Positions 22,430 to 33,657 of a DNA stretch of 64,000 bases are shown here, one piece after another. Each line of letters begins with the position of its first letter. The stretch's first letter is position 1. The notes beneath the pieces are model-generated. The model was not told where the DNA came from. It searched no databases and saw only the letters and a list, made by a program, of their open reading frames with translations. The position numbers and the translations under genes were made by a program. Source of the stretch: Culex pipiens pallens (Eukaryota; Arthropoda; Insecta; Diptera; Culicidae); the NCBI RefSeq assembly GCF_016801865.2, contig NC_068939.1:74390100-74454099 (forward strand). The letters are read 5' to 3'.

Positions 22430-24490
22430 TTTAAACTTTTGAAAAAAAGAAATGTTCCATTTATGGCAGCTCCCCTGCTTCCTCCATCGCTGGTGTTTAT
22501 GTATGCAGTTCTCGGAACCCATTTCCTGGAGGAGTTTTTCATTACGAAGGAGAGGGTGTTGACGTGGAAAGGGTGTGGTGAGTCATGCCTCTCACTTCAT
22601 CGAACAGCCCTCTCCTATTTTATTGGAAGTGGAAAAAGATTTTGGGAAATTTGCCTTGGTCGTAATGCTAAGGAAAAACCACATCAAAACTAGAAGCTTG
22701 AAAAAATGATAGGAAATTGATTTGCTTATGAAATGTTGGAATTTGATTGTTTACATTTTCCAGCAAAACTTCAAAAGCGGACATTTGAACAATTTTACCT
22801 TAGAAAATACAAAGAAACTGGTCAAAATTGGCATCAAATCAGCTTGCTTTGCGGTTGATTTCAGCCGAGTCAGCAACGTTTGGCTTTTCACCTGCCTGAA
22901 AGGTGGTGGGAGTGAAGATTGCCGGCAAATCTTCAAGGGTTGGAAACGGGGTCAGGTATTCATTTTCCAGCACGTCTGTTCTTTTATTCAGCACAAAACC
23001 TCTTCTCCTCGGATCGACGATACATCTCACCCGGAGGGCTAATTCGAATACGTGCGGGGGGAGTGCATCACAAATTCACTTACACAAGCCAGCAGAAAGG
23101 TGTATAAACTGTTCATATTGGAAAGAAAAGGTGAAAGGGCCAAAACACCCACGTGGGAAAACTCCGGCCGCCGAGGTGAATCAAAGTTGCAAAAGGGTTG
23201 CACCGGCTATCGTGTTATATCGAGGGGAAAGGAAACAAAAAGAAGGAAGGTACTTTGTGCAGGGAAAATCAATGTCGAGAGAAAGGAAGGAAAAATGGGG
23301 TTTTAATAAACAAGACGAAATACACGTCGGACGTTTCTGGCAGCAACGGCAGCGGTGGACCGCAAGGGATTTTCCGGTTCTGGAAGGGTGTTGGAACGAG
23401 AGTTTCTCAAGAATGACTATAGCGATGGCTAAAGGTAAGATGCCCTGCTAAAGGTTAGCAGCAATATGTGTGAGGAAAATGAACTTGTGGCCATCGTTAT
23501 GGTTGAAATATGTCAAGGAACTTGCTGGGATTTGAATTGAGTTTTCTAGGAGCAGAGAAAACCAGTGGTTTCTCGTTTTTTGCTCATTTTACACTAGTTT
23601 TATTATTTTCAAATAAGGAATTCAAACCCACACATGTTGGCAATTATAGTTATCAAAAATACATAAAATTTCCTTGCAATCAAACTGTTCAATCCACGTG
23701 GCACCGAATCGTGTTTTGCCAACCAAACTCCGTTCACCCCAAACATAAATTCATCGCATTCCAAGGCCAATCGTCCGTCAATCCTTCGACAAGCGCTCGA
23801 GCAAAACAAATGTGACTGGTTGTGCTTTTTTTTCGTCAATGCACGTACACTAAAACTATTCTAGTACCCTTGCTGTTTGCTCCTATCGCTGTTGTTCAAA
23901 TTTCACCCCGAAATTTTCCAAATTTCGTGCAACATGACAACAGGGGCAACTTTCCGGGTTTTCCGAGCCGGGTGGAGAGAAGTGCAAATCGAACCATTTC
24001 CGGTATCTACGGCAAAACAAATATCGCCTCCGTTCGACTTTCAATCGGAGATCTACATAAATTCAGCTTTTATGGCGAATTTCCCAGCAGTCCAGTTAGA
24101 TTTACACTTTTTTGGCTTGCGAAGTGAACGTGTGCAGTCGGACGCCACAAGTGGCTTGTTAAAATCTGTTCAAATCTTGTACGAGCGCCCCCATTCGTGT
24201 CAATTTCCAGTGGAGGAAGCAAAAAAAAAAAATAGCCAACGAAACTCGAAAACTCCCAACGCCAGATTTCGATGGGCGGAAAAGCCACCCACTTGAAACG
24301 CGAAATAAAAAGTGCAATAAATAACGGGCACCATTTTTGCTGCCCGGGGTGGGGTTTGATAAGGCAAATCGAGGGAGAGGAGAGTGGGTTGGGAAAATGG
24401 GAGGAAATGTTTTTTTTTTTTCTGAAAAAAGGTGCCCGTGTAGACACGTCAATTTCCGGGTCTTGTTCGATTTGGAACTGATTACATTCT
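22430..24490. other. Large single-copy-looking block
   Basis: About 2 kb of balanced, non-repetitive sequence. Open frames of up to 182 residues exist (22903-23451 plus; 24070-24447 minus), but the longest begins at GTG, frames overlap on both strands, and none resembles a known protein. I find no supported gene and treat this as intronic or regulatory DNA. Confidence 0.4.
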
Positions 24491-24831
24491 GGTTGTCAAT
24501 TTTACGCTGATTGTGAAATTTTAGTCTACGTTACTTTTCTTAAGTTTGATTTATTTATTTTTTAAGATTTCATCAGATTTTTCTAGATTTTTACGCATTG
24601 GTTGAGATTAGTGTGGTTTAGGATATATTTTTGAAAAAATAGAGTTTTCTAAAAAATATCGTAAATCTAGACAAAAAAATATGAAATATAATTTTTTTAA
24701 GCAAAATTGAAACTTCACAATTTATTTTAATAAATGTATCGTTTTCATGTTATAGCTACTTTTAAGTATAAATTTTCGTTTTTATAGATTTTTTGAGTTT
24801 ACAAAATAATTCTTGGCAGAAAAACACCACT

Positions 24832-26909
24832 GAGCAGTTCTCTAGGATTTCGGTCATTCGATTTTTTTTGTATTTTTTAATCCGACTGAAACTTTTTTGG
24901 TGCCGTCGGTATGCCCAAAGAAGCCATTTTGCATCATTAGTTTGTCCATATAATTTTCCATACAAATTTGGCAGCTGTCCATACAAAAATGATGTATGAA
25001 AATTCAAAAATCTGTATATTTTGAAGGAATTTTTTGATCGATTTGGTGTCTTCGGCAAAGTTGTAGGTATGGATACGGACTACACTGGAAAAAAATGATA
25101 CACGGTAAAACAAATTTGGTGATTTTTTTATTTAACTTTTTATCACTAAAACTTGATTTGCAAAAAAAACACTATTTTTAATTTTTTTTATTTTTTGATA
25201 TGTTTTAGAGGACATAAAATGCCAACTTTTCAGAAATTTTCAGGTTGTGCAAAAAATCATTGACCGAGTTATGATTTTTTTAATCAATACTGATTTTTTC
25301 ATAAAATCGAAATTTTGGTCGCAAAAATTTTTCAACTTTATTTTTCGATGTAAAATTGAATTTGTAATCAAAAAGTACTTTACTGAAATTTTGATAAAGT
25401 GCACCGTTTTCAAGTTATAGCCATTTTTATGTAACTTTTTTCAAAATAGTCGCAGTTTTTCATTTTTTTAAATAAGTGCACATGTTTGCACACTTTTGAA
25501 AAAAATATTTTTGAAAAGCTGAGAAAATTCTCTATATTTTGCTTCTTCGGACTTTGTTGATACGACCTTTAGTTGCTGAGATATTGCAATGCAAAGGTTT
25601 AAAAACAGGAAAATTGATGTTTTCTAAGTCTCACCCAAACAGCCCACCATTTTTTAATGTCGATATCTCAGCAACTAATGGTCCGATTTTCAATGTCAAA
25701 ATATGAAACATTTGTGAAATTTTCCGATCTTTTTGAAAACAATATTTTCAAAATTTTCAAATCAAGACTAACATTTCATAAAGGCCAAACATTCAATATT
25801 ACGCACTTTTAAAATGTTAGTCTTGGTTTAAAAAAATTGAAAATATTGTTTTCGAAAAGATCGGAAAATTTTACGAATGTTTCATATTTTAACATTGAAA
25901 ATCGTACTATTAGTTGCTGAGATATCGACATTGAAAAATGGTGGGCTGTTTGGGTGAGACTTAGAAAACATAAATTTTCCTGTTTTTAAACCTTTGCATT
26001 GCAATATCTCAGCAACTAAAGGTCGTATCAACAAAGTCTGAAGAAGCAAAATATAGAGAATTTTCTCAGCTTTTCAAAAATATTTTTTTCAAAAGTGGGC
26101 AAACATGTGCACTAATTTAAAAAAATGAAAAACTGCGACTATTTTCAAAAAAGTTACCTAAATATGGATTTAACCTGAAAACGGTGCACTTTATCAAAAT
26201 TTCACTAAAGTACTTTTTGATTGCAAATTTGATTTTACATCGAAAAATGAAGTTGAAAAATTTTTGCGACCAATATTTCGATTTTTTGAAAAAATCAGTA
26301 TTGATTCAAAAATTCATAACTCGCTCAATGATTTTTTGCATAACCTGGAAATTTCTGAAAAGTTGGCATTTTATGTCCTCTAAAACATATCAAAAAATAA
26401 AAAAAATAAAAATAGTGTTTTTTTGCAAATCAAGTTTTAGTGATAAAAAGTTAAATAAAAAAATCACCAATTTTTTTTTACCGTGTATCATTTTTTTCCA
26501 GTGTAGTCCGTATCCATACCTACAACTTTGCCGAAGACACCAAATCGATCAAAAAATTCCTTCAAAAGATACAGATTTTTGAATTTTCATACATCATTTT
26601 TGTATGGACAGCTGCCAAATTTGTATGGAAATTTATATCTTGACTTTTTTGATAAGGTCCTATAAACAAATGTAAACATTGAGTGTATCCCTTTCACACC
26701 TTATGTCAAAGTCGATCGGAGTAAGCGGGATACACTCAATGTTTACATTTGTTTATAGGACCTTATCAATAAAAGTCAAGATATGGACAAACTAATGATG
26801 CAAAATGGCTTCTTTGGGCATACCGAAGGCACCAAAAAAGTTTCAGTCGGAATAAAAAATACAAAAATTAAAATTGAAGAAAAAAGACCGATTTCGTAGA
26901 GAATTGCTC
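24832..26909. mobile_element. Foldback element B, both arms present
   Basis: Left end GAGCAGTTCTCTAGGATTTC and right end ending GTAGAGAATTGCTC are inverted copies. The arms are about 950-1,100 bases long and meet near 25,790-25,800, where 'gccaaacattcaatattacg' marks the turn. A transcript would fold into a hairpin of about 1 kb. The right arm is interrupted by a 142-bp MITE (26639-26780). No coding frame. Confidence 0.85.
26639..26780. mobile_element. Nested 142-bp MITE with long inverted repeats
   Basis: Inverted halves share 'gataaggtcctataaacaaa' and 'tgtaaacattgagtgtatcc', separated by a short unpaired centre. In foldback copy C the uninterrupted sequence reads 'gtatggaaagttatatggac'; here that site is split with ATAT repeated on both sides, so the insertion and an ATAT (or TAT) duplication can be read directly. 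Confidence 0.8.
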
Positions 26910-27002
26910 TTATATCATTAAATTCGGCTTCTGCGACCCCATTTTAGTCAAATTTGAATGGTTTATTGTTTAAACATGTTTTTTTTTTCAATATTTTTTG
27001 TG

Positions 27003-27062
27003 ATTCGATTATCCGAAGTAAAATTTTGCCAAGGCCTTGGGATAATCGAGTCTGAACTGTAA
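27003..27062 (-). mobile_element. Fragment of the pogo-like MITE
   Basis: About 60 bases whose complement matches the first 63 bases of the 12198 element, including CAGACTCGATTATCC and AAAATTTTACTTCGGATAAT. The other end is missing, so this is a truncated copy. Confidence 0.75.
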
Positions 27063-27139
27063 TGCTAAATTACTTCTTTTGACATTGGGAATGCATGGAC
27101 AAAGTTTCTTCCAAATCAAAAATAGAACATTAAAAAATC

Positions 27140-27634
27140 GTGCAAAAAAACTGGCTAAATCGTATAGAACTACTTCATTGCAAAAATCAAGAAGCTGAAT
27201 GTCACAAACTAAACGTTTGCAATATTTTACCAACTCTTTCCCAAAACTTGCAACCCTTGCGTTCTCCCTCTCAAAAAATTAAGAGTGGCAGCAACAGCAG
27301 CAACTATCCCCCTCCTAGGTCACCTTGTGCACAAAGTTCCAACCGAAAGTCCCACCAAAAACCCAAACATCGTCAGCTTCTCGCCCCGGCGCGGCCGGGT
27401 TGGCCACAAGTGTTGGGAAAATTAATTTTATTGTCATCATTAAAGCAGTTTACTCCGCACATAACTCATCGCCGATGGGCCATGTGAGACCCACCGGCCA
27501 CCCAACCACCACCCACTTTATCCACGAAACTAATGCTTGTCTCGTCTGGGTGCTCTGGGAGACACGCCCGCTCGTATGCTGAGCAGGGCGACTTGTGACC
27601 ATGTTGTTCCATAAGGGGTTAAGAGGATTTTTTC
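27140..27634. other. Single-copy-looking block
   Basis: Balanced non-repetitive text, with a homeodomain-type stretch AAAATTAATTTTATTGTC near 27,418 that also resembles a word near 44,175. Plus-strand frames here look like nothing known. No gene is supported. Confidence 0.35.
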
Positions 27635-27734
27635 TAATAAAGTTTCTGCTGTTTATTCGACCGTATCAATAAATTTTTAGGTTAGGTTTTGGCTTTCGGT
27701 CTGTTTGGGGAATCAAAACACTTGTATGTTCTCT

Positions 27735-27778
27735 TCATCCGACGTTTCGACCCGTTTTGGGCCTTTTTCAAGGAATCT
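27735..27778 (-). ncRNA. Degenerate hammerhead-like motif, left arm
   Basis: Mirror copy of the motif at 29963-30004, described there. On the minus strand it lies in the 3' region of the left Penelope arm, pointing outward. Confidence 0.35.
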
Positions 27779-27898
27779 AGGGGTAGATTTATTGGGTAAG
27801 GCACAAAAAACATAAAAAATGTACACTTATGCTAGGCTTACCGAAATGGGAGTGTTTGTCGTTAGGGGATGCTCCGTCAAGCACAGAACTGTCTGGTA

Positions 27899-28081
27899 CA
27901 CGGAGAAAAAAGAGTTCCCAAAATCGTGAACAAGCGTTCATGAAAATGGGAACCACGAACAAAGTGTTCAAATCTCATGGTACGATTTCGAAAAACGTAC
28001 CATGGCATTTGAACACTTTGTTCGTGGTTCCCACTTTCATGAACGCTTGTTCACGATTTTGGGAACTCTTTTTTCTCCGTG
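27899..28081. mobile_element. 183-bp palindromic TA MITE inside the left Penelope arm
   Basis: Ends CACGGAGAAAAAAGAG and CTTTTTTCTCCGTG are inverted, and the whole element is nearly palindromic ('gaacactttgttcgtggttc' and its complement). TA flanks both sides (27897-27898, 28082-28083). The right Penelope arm keeps the unoccupied site, reading CTGGTAGCGG on the matching strand. The insertion therefore postdates the inverted pair. A half copy lies at 36933-37016. Confidence 0.92.
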
Positions 28082-28329
28082 TAGCGGGGTAATCTATAGT
28101 TTCAGAAAACAAATAAATATTTCTAAATCTACAAATATTTTTCTCTCCGTGCACTCACGTTTCAGCGAAACTGGCCGCTATCCGGTATTCGCTCGTCATA
28201 CGGGTTCGTTTCCACACGAAACGCGAGAATTTTTGGGGCACGGATAAATTCGACACTCTTTCTACCATTGGCGCGCAAACTATGGCAATAAAACTCATTC
28301 TAGTGTGTGAGTGTGTTAAGGTGTTGGCA

Positions 28330-28971
28330 TTATGTGTTAGTGTGTGTGTTGTCCCTACTGTTATTGTTTTTATTTATTTTGTTTTGGTTTTTCTTCCTTG
28401 TGTATATGTTCTTAATCTCGTTCAAAATCCCGGCATATGCAGCATGCAGATTATCCGTGTCTGTCCGCTTGTTGACAGTATGTTGTGTGTTTTTAATGTG
28501 GCAACTCTCCAGGATCGGTAGATTGGCCCCCTTCATTGACCGATCTACAATTCGTACGGAGTCGATCCCGAACGAGTGGTCCATAGCTGCTACGTGACTC
28601 GTCAACGCCGACTTCTCTTTTGCCCAGCTGATCTCTGCGTCTGTGTTTGTGTATCCCTTCGCTTTCAGTTCTTGTAGTTGTTTTACATTTGATTTGTGTC
28701 CAGACATTCTTGTTTTCAGTTTTGTTGTTGTAATCCCAATATAGCAGGCATCACAATCGTTGCATGGTATAGCGTACACAACGTTGGATTGTTCTTGTAT
28801 TGGTGTTTTGTCTTTGACCAGTGGTAGGAGGGAAGCTACTGTTTTTGTGTTTTTGATGGCTATTTGTATGTTTGGGTATTCCTTGTGAAGTGTTTTTGTT
28901 ATTTTCTGGGTGAGCCCATAAATATTGGTGAGCGAGTAGAATATTGGTGTGTTATTCGTACTTGCGTCCAT
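28330..28971 (-). pseudogene. Penelope-like GIY-YIG endonuclease, 5'-truncated (left arm)
   Basis: This 213-residue frame is the C-terminal part of a Penelope-like polyprotein. It includes a pre-domain segment (FYSLTNIYGLTQKITKTLHK) and then the endonuclease: VVYAIPC corresponds to the GIY strand and CYIGITTTKLKTRMSGHK to YIG and following residues. Cysteines between the two motifs and later histidines match the CCHH zinc-binding pattern that marks Penelope endonucleases. A later LPILESCHI contains the conserved catalytic glutamate. The ATG at the start lies in the 40-base centre and is probably an internal Met. Reverse transcriptase is absent, so it cannot retrotranspose alone. It is identical in protein sequence to the right-arm copy over the shared part. 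Confidence 0.85.
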
Positions 28972-29593
28972 AGCTGTATCGTTCTACTCGCTCACCAATA
29001 TTTATGGGCTCACCCAGAAAATAACAAAAACACTTCACAAGGAATACCCAAACATACAAATAGCCATCAAAAACACAAAAACAGTAGCTTCCCTCCTACC
29101 ACTGGTCAAAGACAAAACACCAATACAAGAACAATCCAACGTTGTGTACGCTATACCATGCAACGATTGTGATGCCTGCTATATTGGGATTACAACAACA
29201 AAACTGAAAACAAGAATGTCTGGACACAAATCAAATGTAAAACAACTACAAGAACTGAAAGCGAAGGGATACACAAACACAGACGCAGAGATCAGCTGGG
29301 CAAAAGAGAAGTCGGCGTTGACGAGTCACGTAGCAGCTATGGACCACTCGTTCGGGATCGACTCCGTACGAATTGTAGATCGGTCAATGAAGGGGGCCAA
29401 TCTACCGATCCTGGAGAGTTGCCACATTAAAAACACACAACATACTGTCAACAAGCGGACAGACACGGATAATCTGCATGCTGCATATGCCGGGATTTTG
29501 AACGAGATTAAGAACATATACACAAGGAAGAAAAACCAAAACAAAATAAATAAAAACAATAACAGTAGGGACAACACACACACTAACACATAA
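28949..29593 (+). pseudogene. Penelope-like GIY-YIG endonuclease, 5'-truncated (right arm)
   Basis: Same endonuclease as the left arm, transcribed away from it. The first ~11 residues come from the centre (antisense to the left copy) and start at GTG, so they are not native; true Penelope sequence begins at FYSLTNIY near 28,982. Motifs: VVYAIPC (GIY), CYIGITTTKLKTRMSGHK (YIG, Arg), LPILESCHI (catalytic Glu). The frame stops at TAA (29591-29593), then follows a 3' region of about 470 bases with the hammerhead-like motif. Complete protein identity with the left copy implies recent origin, gene conversion, or an assembly artefact. Confidence 0.85.
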
Positions 29594-29962
29594 TGCCAAC
29601 ACCTTAACACACTCACACACTAGAATGAGTTTTATTGCCATAGTTTGCGCGCCAATGGTAGAAAGAGTGTCGAATTTATCCGTGCCCCAAAAATTCTCGC
29701 GTTTCGTGTGGAAACGAACCCGTATGACGAGCGAATACCGGATAGCGGCCAGTTTCGCTGAAACGTGAGTGCACGGAGAGAAAAATATTTGTAGATTTAG
29801 AAATATTTATTTGTTTTCTGAAACTATAGATTACCCCGCTACCAGACAGTTCTGTGCTTGACGGAGCATCCCCTAACGACAAACACTCCCATTTCGGTAA
29901 GCCTAGCATAAGTGTACATTTTTTATGTTTTTTGTGCCTTACCCAATAAATCTACCCCTAGA

Positions 29963-30004
29963 TTCCTTGAAAAAGGCCCAAAACGGGTCGAAACGTCGGA
30001 TGAA
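29963..30004 (+). ncRNA. Degenerate hammerhead-like motif, right arm
   Basis: Read 5' to 3': TTCCTTGAAAAA, then stem-loop GGCCC-AAAAC-GGGTC, then GAAACGTCGGA. GAAAC-GTC matches the hammerhead GAAA box plus a palindromic ACGT mini-stem III and the cleavable C; GGCCC/GGGTC forms stem II; TCC/GGA could form part of stem I. The expected CTGATGA box is replaced by CTTGAAAA, so the core is altered and self-cleavage is doubtful. Penelope-like elements are known to carry short stem-III hammerheads at their ends, which is why I read this as a decayed or variant ribozyme. Confidence 0.4.
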
Positions 30005-30159
30005 GAGAACATACAAGTGTTTTGATTCCCCAAACAGACCGAAAGCCAAAACCTAACCTAAAAATAATAAAGTTTCATAAAAAATGATTCTCTTTGAAAA
30101 TTGTTGACCAAAAATTAAAAAAAAATATATTGAAAAACAATTATATCAAATTCACCTCT

Positions 30160-30471
30160 AAATATCACAACGTAATTCATGAATGGCCTCCACCTTCAGA
30201 AACTCCCAACATGAAACACCCCTCTTACCAGACAGACACGAACACGGGCAGATGGCACTAGTTTTTCCACCCATCTTTCCTTGTCCGATTTTCCACGCGA
30301 GAGACTGTTTTTCCCTCTGCACACACACACACGTGAACTTCAAGCAGGCCAAATTGCAGCAGTGCAAATCAGACGGAGGATTTATGTGAGTTTTCTTACA
30401 CTTTTCGTCGAAACTTCTCTCGCTCGCAGCATCATCATCATGCGTCTCCACATTTTGGTTATGGATATGTA
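30160..30471. other. Short single-copy-looking block
   Basis: Balanced sequence with a (CA)6 run near 30,320. No gene or repeat ends are recognised in this interval itself. Confidence 0.35.
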
Positions 30472-31858
30472 TCACGGCTTGTCTAAAGGTTATTTTTATA
30501 AAACTTGAATGAACCTCGGTAATTCTTTCTGGAGCTTGTTGGGGGGACTGTCCCGAGTCAGGGAAACTGTTGATCAAAAAATTCTATCGGTAAAAATTGA
30601 TTTTATCTCATTTTGTAGTTTTGATAAAATATATTTAAGAAAAAATTATGAAAAAGTGTTAAATAAATTGCTATAATTGTGATGTTTTTTGTTGTTATTT
30701 CATCAAAACATCAGTTTCAAGTTCCCTAAAAATGTCTTCAATATCCTACATCATGGATAAACGCTTATCTTGGTCGTCAGTTTCGATAATAGCTGCAACA
30801 TAGGTTTTTTCCTAGTTTTTTCTCAGATTCAACTGGAAACATCAACTTTCTTCGTGTTTATCAAAACTGTTTACGTGGATTTGTAGCAAATAACATCCAG
30901 AATAAATTTGCAGAATAAACATGCTACTACATCAAATCTCTGAAAAGTTACAACAATTTTAGTGTAGAGAAAATGCTGCAAATTTTAAAATTCTGTGATA
31001 TTTATTCCCTTTTTGTCCTACTACTATTTAAATTAATTTCAGGATGACAAATCAAAAGTCCTGAGTTGGATTTCAATATTTTTTTATTTGTAAAAAAACA
31101 TGTTGACAAATTATTGAACATTTTACAAAATTCTGCTAAACGACTTAAGTGTATTGTTGAATAAAAATGTTGTATTTACGGTGTTCTAATACAACAATTT
31201 CCTACGCAAACGGCATGGCCAAACTCTAAAGTGTTCGGATCGGCTTCAAATTTTCGGGATTCTCTACCCAAAATAGTTCAGGTCATTAGGGTGGTTCCGG
31301 CCGCGTCAGAATGGGCATTTTTTCGATTTTGCAAAAAAAAATTTTTAACCATTACTTGCCATTGTTTCATCCAATTATTGTTATCCGGTTTGTGAAAGAA
31401 AAGTGACTAATTAGGCTTTCAAGGAAAAATACGCATGAAATTTGCTACAAATCCACGTAAACAGTTTTGATAAACACGAATAAAGTTGATGTTTCCAGTT
31501 GAATCTGTGAAAAAAACTAGGAAAAAATCTATTTTGCAGCTATTATCGAAACTGACGACCAAGATAAACATTTTTCTATGATGTAGGATATTGAAGACAT
31601 GTTTAGGGAAAACTGATGTTTTGATGAAATAACAACAAAAAACATCACAATTATAGCAATTTATTTAAAACTTTTTCATGATTTTTTCTTAAATATATTG
31701 TATAAAAACTTCAAAATGAGATAAAATCAATTTTTACCGATAGAATTTTTCGATCAACAGTTTCCCTGACTCGGGACAGTTGCCCCAACAAGCTCCAGAA
31801 AGAATTACCGAGGTTCATTCAAATTTTATAAAAATAACCTTTAGACAAGCCGTGACGT
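30472..31858. mobile_element. Foldback element with ~415-bp arms
   Basis: The left end CACGGCTTGTCTAAAGGTTA and right end TAACCTTTAGACAAGCCGTG are inverted copies. Arms span about 30472-30890 and 31440-31858 and share 'ggaaactgttgatc', 'tcagtttcgataatagctgc' and 'aaaactgtttacgtggattt'. A loop of about 550 bases lies between them. Both arms are diverged by several per cent, so the element is older than the Penelope pair. Both arms can be read as the same short peptide (QQAPERITEVHS), with no protein support. Confidence 0.75.
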
Positions 31859-32361
31859 ATGTGTGTGATAGTGTGCGGGGTGATTATGGACCAAATGTCA
31901 TAATTTGTCAAACGTTATTGCTTTATTGGGCGGAGAGAGCAGAGTTTGGACGATGGGTAATACAAATGCATAGGATTCCGTACGGATGATTTTGAGTGGG
32001 TTTTGGAAAAAGATTATTTGCATGAAACACTCATTTGACGCAGAAATGACACCAGCGATCTTTTATTGCATGTTTTTCAATGATTTCATTTCAATTTTCT
32101 TCAAACTTAACGATGAAGTGGTCAAATTCATGTTAAGATACAAATAAAACAAACATTTAGGCTAGATTTTTCAAATTCTTAATTATTTTTGCTTGAAAAT
32201 CATAAGCCAATACTAACTTTATTTTATGAAATTGTTCTCTTCCTCCCTCGATTTGACTTTTAGACTTTTGTTTTGGTTTTGACATTTTGAAAATAAGATT
32301 TTTGCGAAAATCGTTGAAAATTGCCAAATTTGGGACCACTCTAACGTGGCTAGAACCACCC
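31289..32361. mobile_element. Possible TA-flanked element with GGGTGGTTC ends
   Basis: GGGTGGTTCCGGCCGCGTCA near 31,289 matches, inverted, 'ctctaacgtggctagaacca' plus CCC near 32,361 (about 21 of 26 bases). TA flanks both ends. It overlaps the right arm of the 30472-31858 foldback, so one is nested in, or derived from, the other. No coding frame. Confidence 0.35.
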
Positions 32362-32579
32362 TAGAGGCCAAACAAAACATGCGGGTTAATTTGTTTTAAC
32401 CAAAGAACCTGACCAATTTGATCCGTTGTTATCATTTAATTTTCATGTGGAATCAGTCCAAGTAATAAGCTACATTATGTAAGTTGCTTACAATATATTT
32501 TTAATTTTTTTTTTTTACAAATATTTGAGGAGAGCAACTATTTCCGAAATTGACCAATTTCATGAAATTTTAAGTTTTT

Positions 32580-33060
32580 ATATTTCTTATGATGAAAACT
32601 GCTCACAAAAAAGTCCAACTTTGAAAAAATACACAGTTGATTAAAAAACTTAAAAAAATTGAGCTACCCATAAACTGTATTTTTTTTAAATTCTTGATAT
32701 GTTTTAGAGGACCAATAAAAGGCAACTTTCAGGATACAGAGAAGTATAGCCACGAATTTGTCTCAAACAGGTATAAATAATTCATAAAACTCTACAATTT
32801 ATAATTTTATGTTTTGAAAATGAGACAAATGATTAAGATAGAGCTTTGTATTGAATTTAAATTGAGGAAGAACTGATTTTTCTGAGTGTTTTCCAATGAT
32901 CCTTAATTTTTCAAGTGTCAATAGCTCAGCATTTATTGGTTCGATTTTTAATGTTAAAAAAGGAAATCTTTGTAAAGTTTCTAAGTGTTTCAAATTAAAA
33001 TAAATTTTAAATAATGCAATTTATGTTTTAAGCTTTTATCGAAATAGACCTTCATTTTGA
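32580..33060. repeat. Diverged relative of the foldback A/B/C family
   Basis: Words such as 'gatatgttttagaggacc', 'ctgattttt' and 'caatagctcagcatttattg' parallel parts of foldback elements A-C in the same order, but with many substitutions and no clear ends. Confidence 0.4.
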
Positions 33061-33164
33061 AACTTAGAAAAAATTCATATCGATTTTAAACATATCTAAA
33101 GGATTTTATATATATTTTTAGATTTCTTAAAATGTCTGATTCCTTGTGATTTTTTTTAAGTTGG

Positions 33165-33657
33165 TTTAGATTTCATTCGATTTCATTAAATTTCATTGGA
33201 TTTCATTAGATTTCGTTATATTTCATTAGATTTAATTAGATTTCATTTGATTTCATTAGATTTCATTATGTTCCGTTAGATTTCATTAGATTTCTTCAGA
33301 TTTCTTTAGATTTCATTAGATTTCATTATATTCCATTAGATTTCCTTAGATTTCCTTAGATTTCTTTGGATTTCTTTTGATTTCTTTAGATTTCATTAGA
33401 TTTCATTAGATTTCATTAGATTTCATTAGATTTCATTAGATTTCATTAGATTTCATTAGATTTCATTAGATTTCATTAGATTTCATTAGATTTCATTAGA
33501 TTTCATTAGATTTCATTAGATTTCATTAGATTTCATTAGATTTCATTAGATTTCATTAGATTTCATTAGATTTCATTAGATTTCATTAGATTTCATTAGA
33601 TTTCATTAGATTTCATTAGATTTCACTAGATTTTATTAGATTTCATTGGATTTCATT
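33165..33657 (+). repeat. 10-bp satellite (TAGATTTCAT)n, left block
   Basis: About 49 copies of the 10-base word, diverged at the left edge (33,165-33,380) and nearly perfect from 33,385 to 33,620. The gradient of divergence is typical of tandem arrays. It continues, after an inserted element, at 35888. Confidence 0.95.

Larger units (their letters stand above)
27635..30076. mobile_element. Head-to-head pair of truncated Penelope-like elements
   Basis: Two inverted arms (27673-28941 and 28982-30065) face outward from a 40-base centre. Removing the MITE in the left arm (183 bp plus a 2-bp duplication) leaves 1,084 bases, exactly the length of the right arm. Each arm encodes the C-terminal GIY-YIG endonuclease of a Penelope-like retroelement and its 3' region; the reverse transcriptase part is missing. 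The flanking word TAATAAAGTTTC at 27635-27646 and 30065-30076 looks like a 12-bp target duplication, so the pair probably inserted as one unit. Inverted partial copies are typical of this retroelement class. Confidence 0.8.

Noticed and set aside
22903..23451. 182-residue plus-strand open frame
   Set aside because: It starts at GTG, overlaps other frames, has no recognised domain and no splice context.
28282..28597. Hydrophobic frames antisense to the Penelope endonuclease (left and right copies)
   Set aside because: They are shadows of the endonuclease frame, mirrored in both arms.
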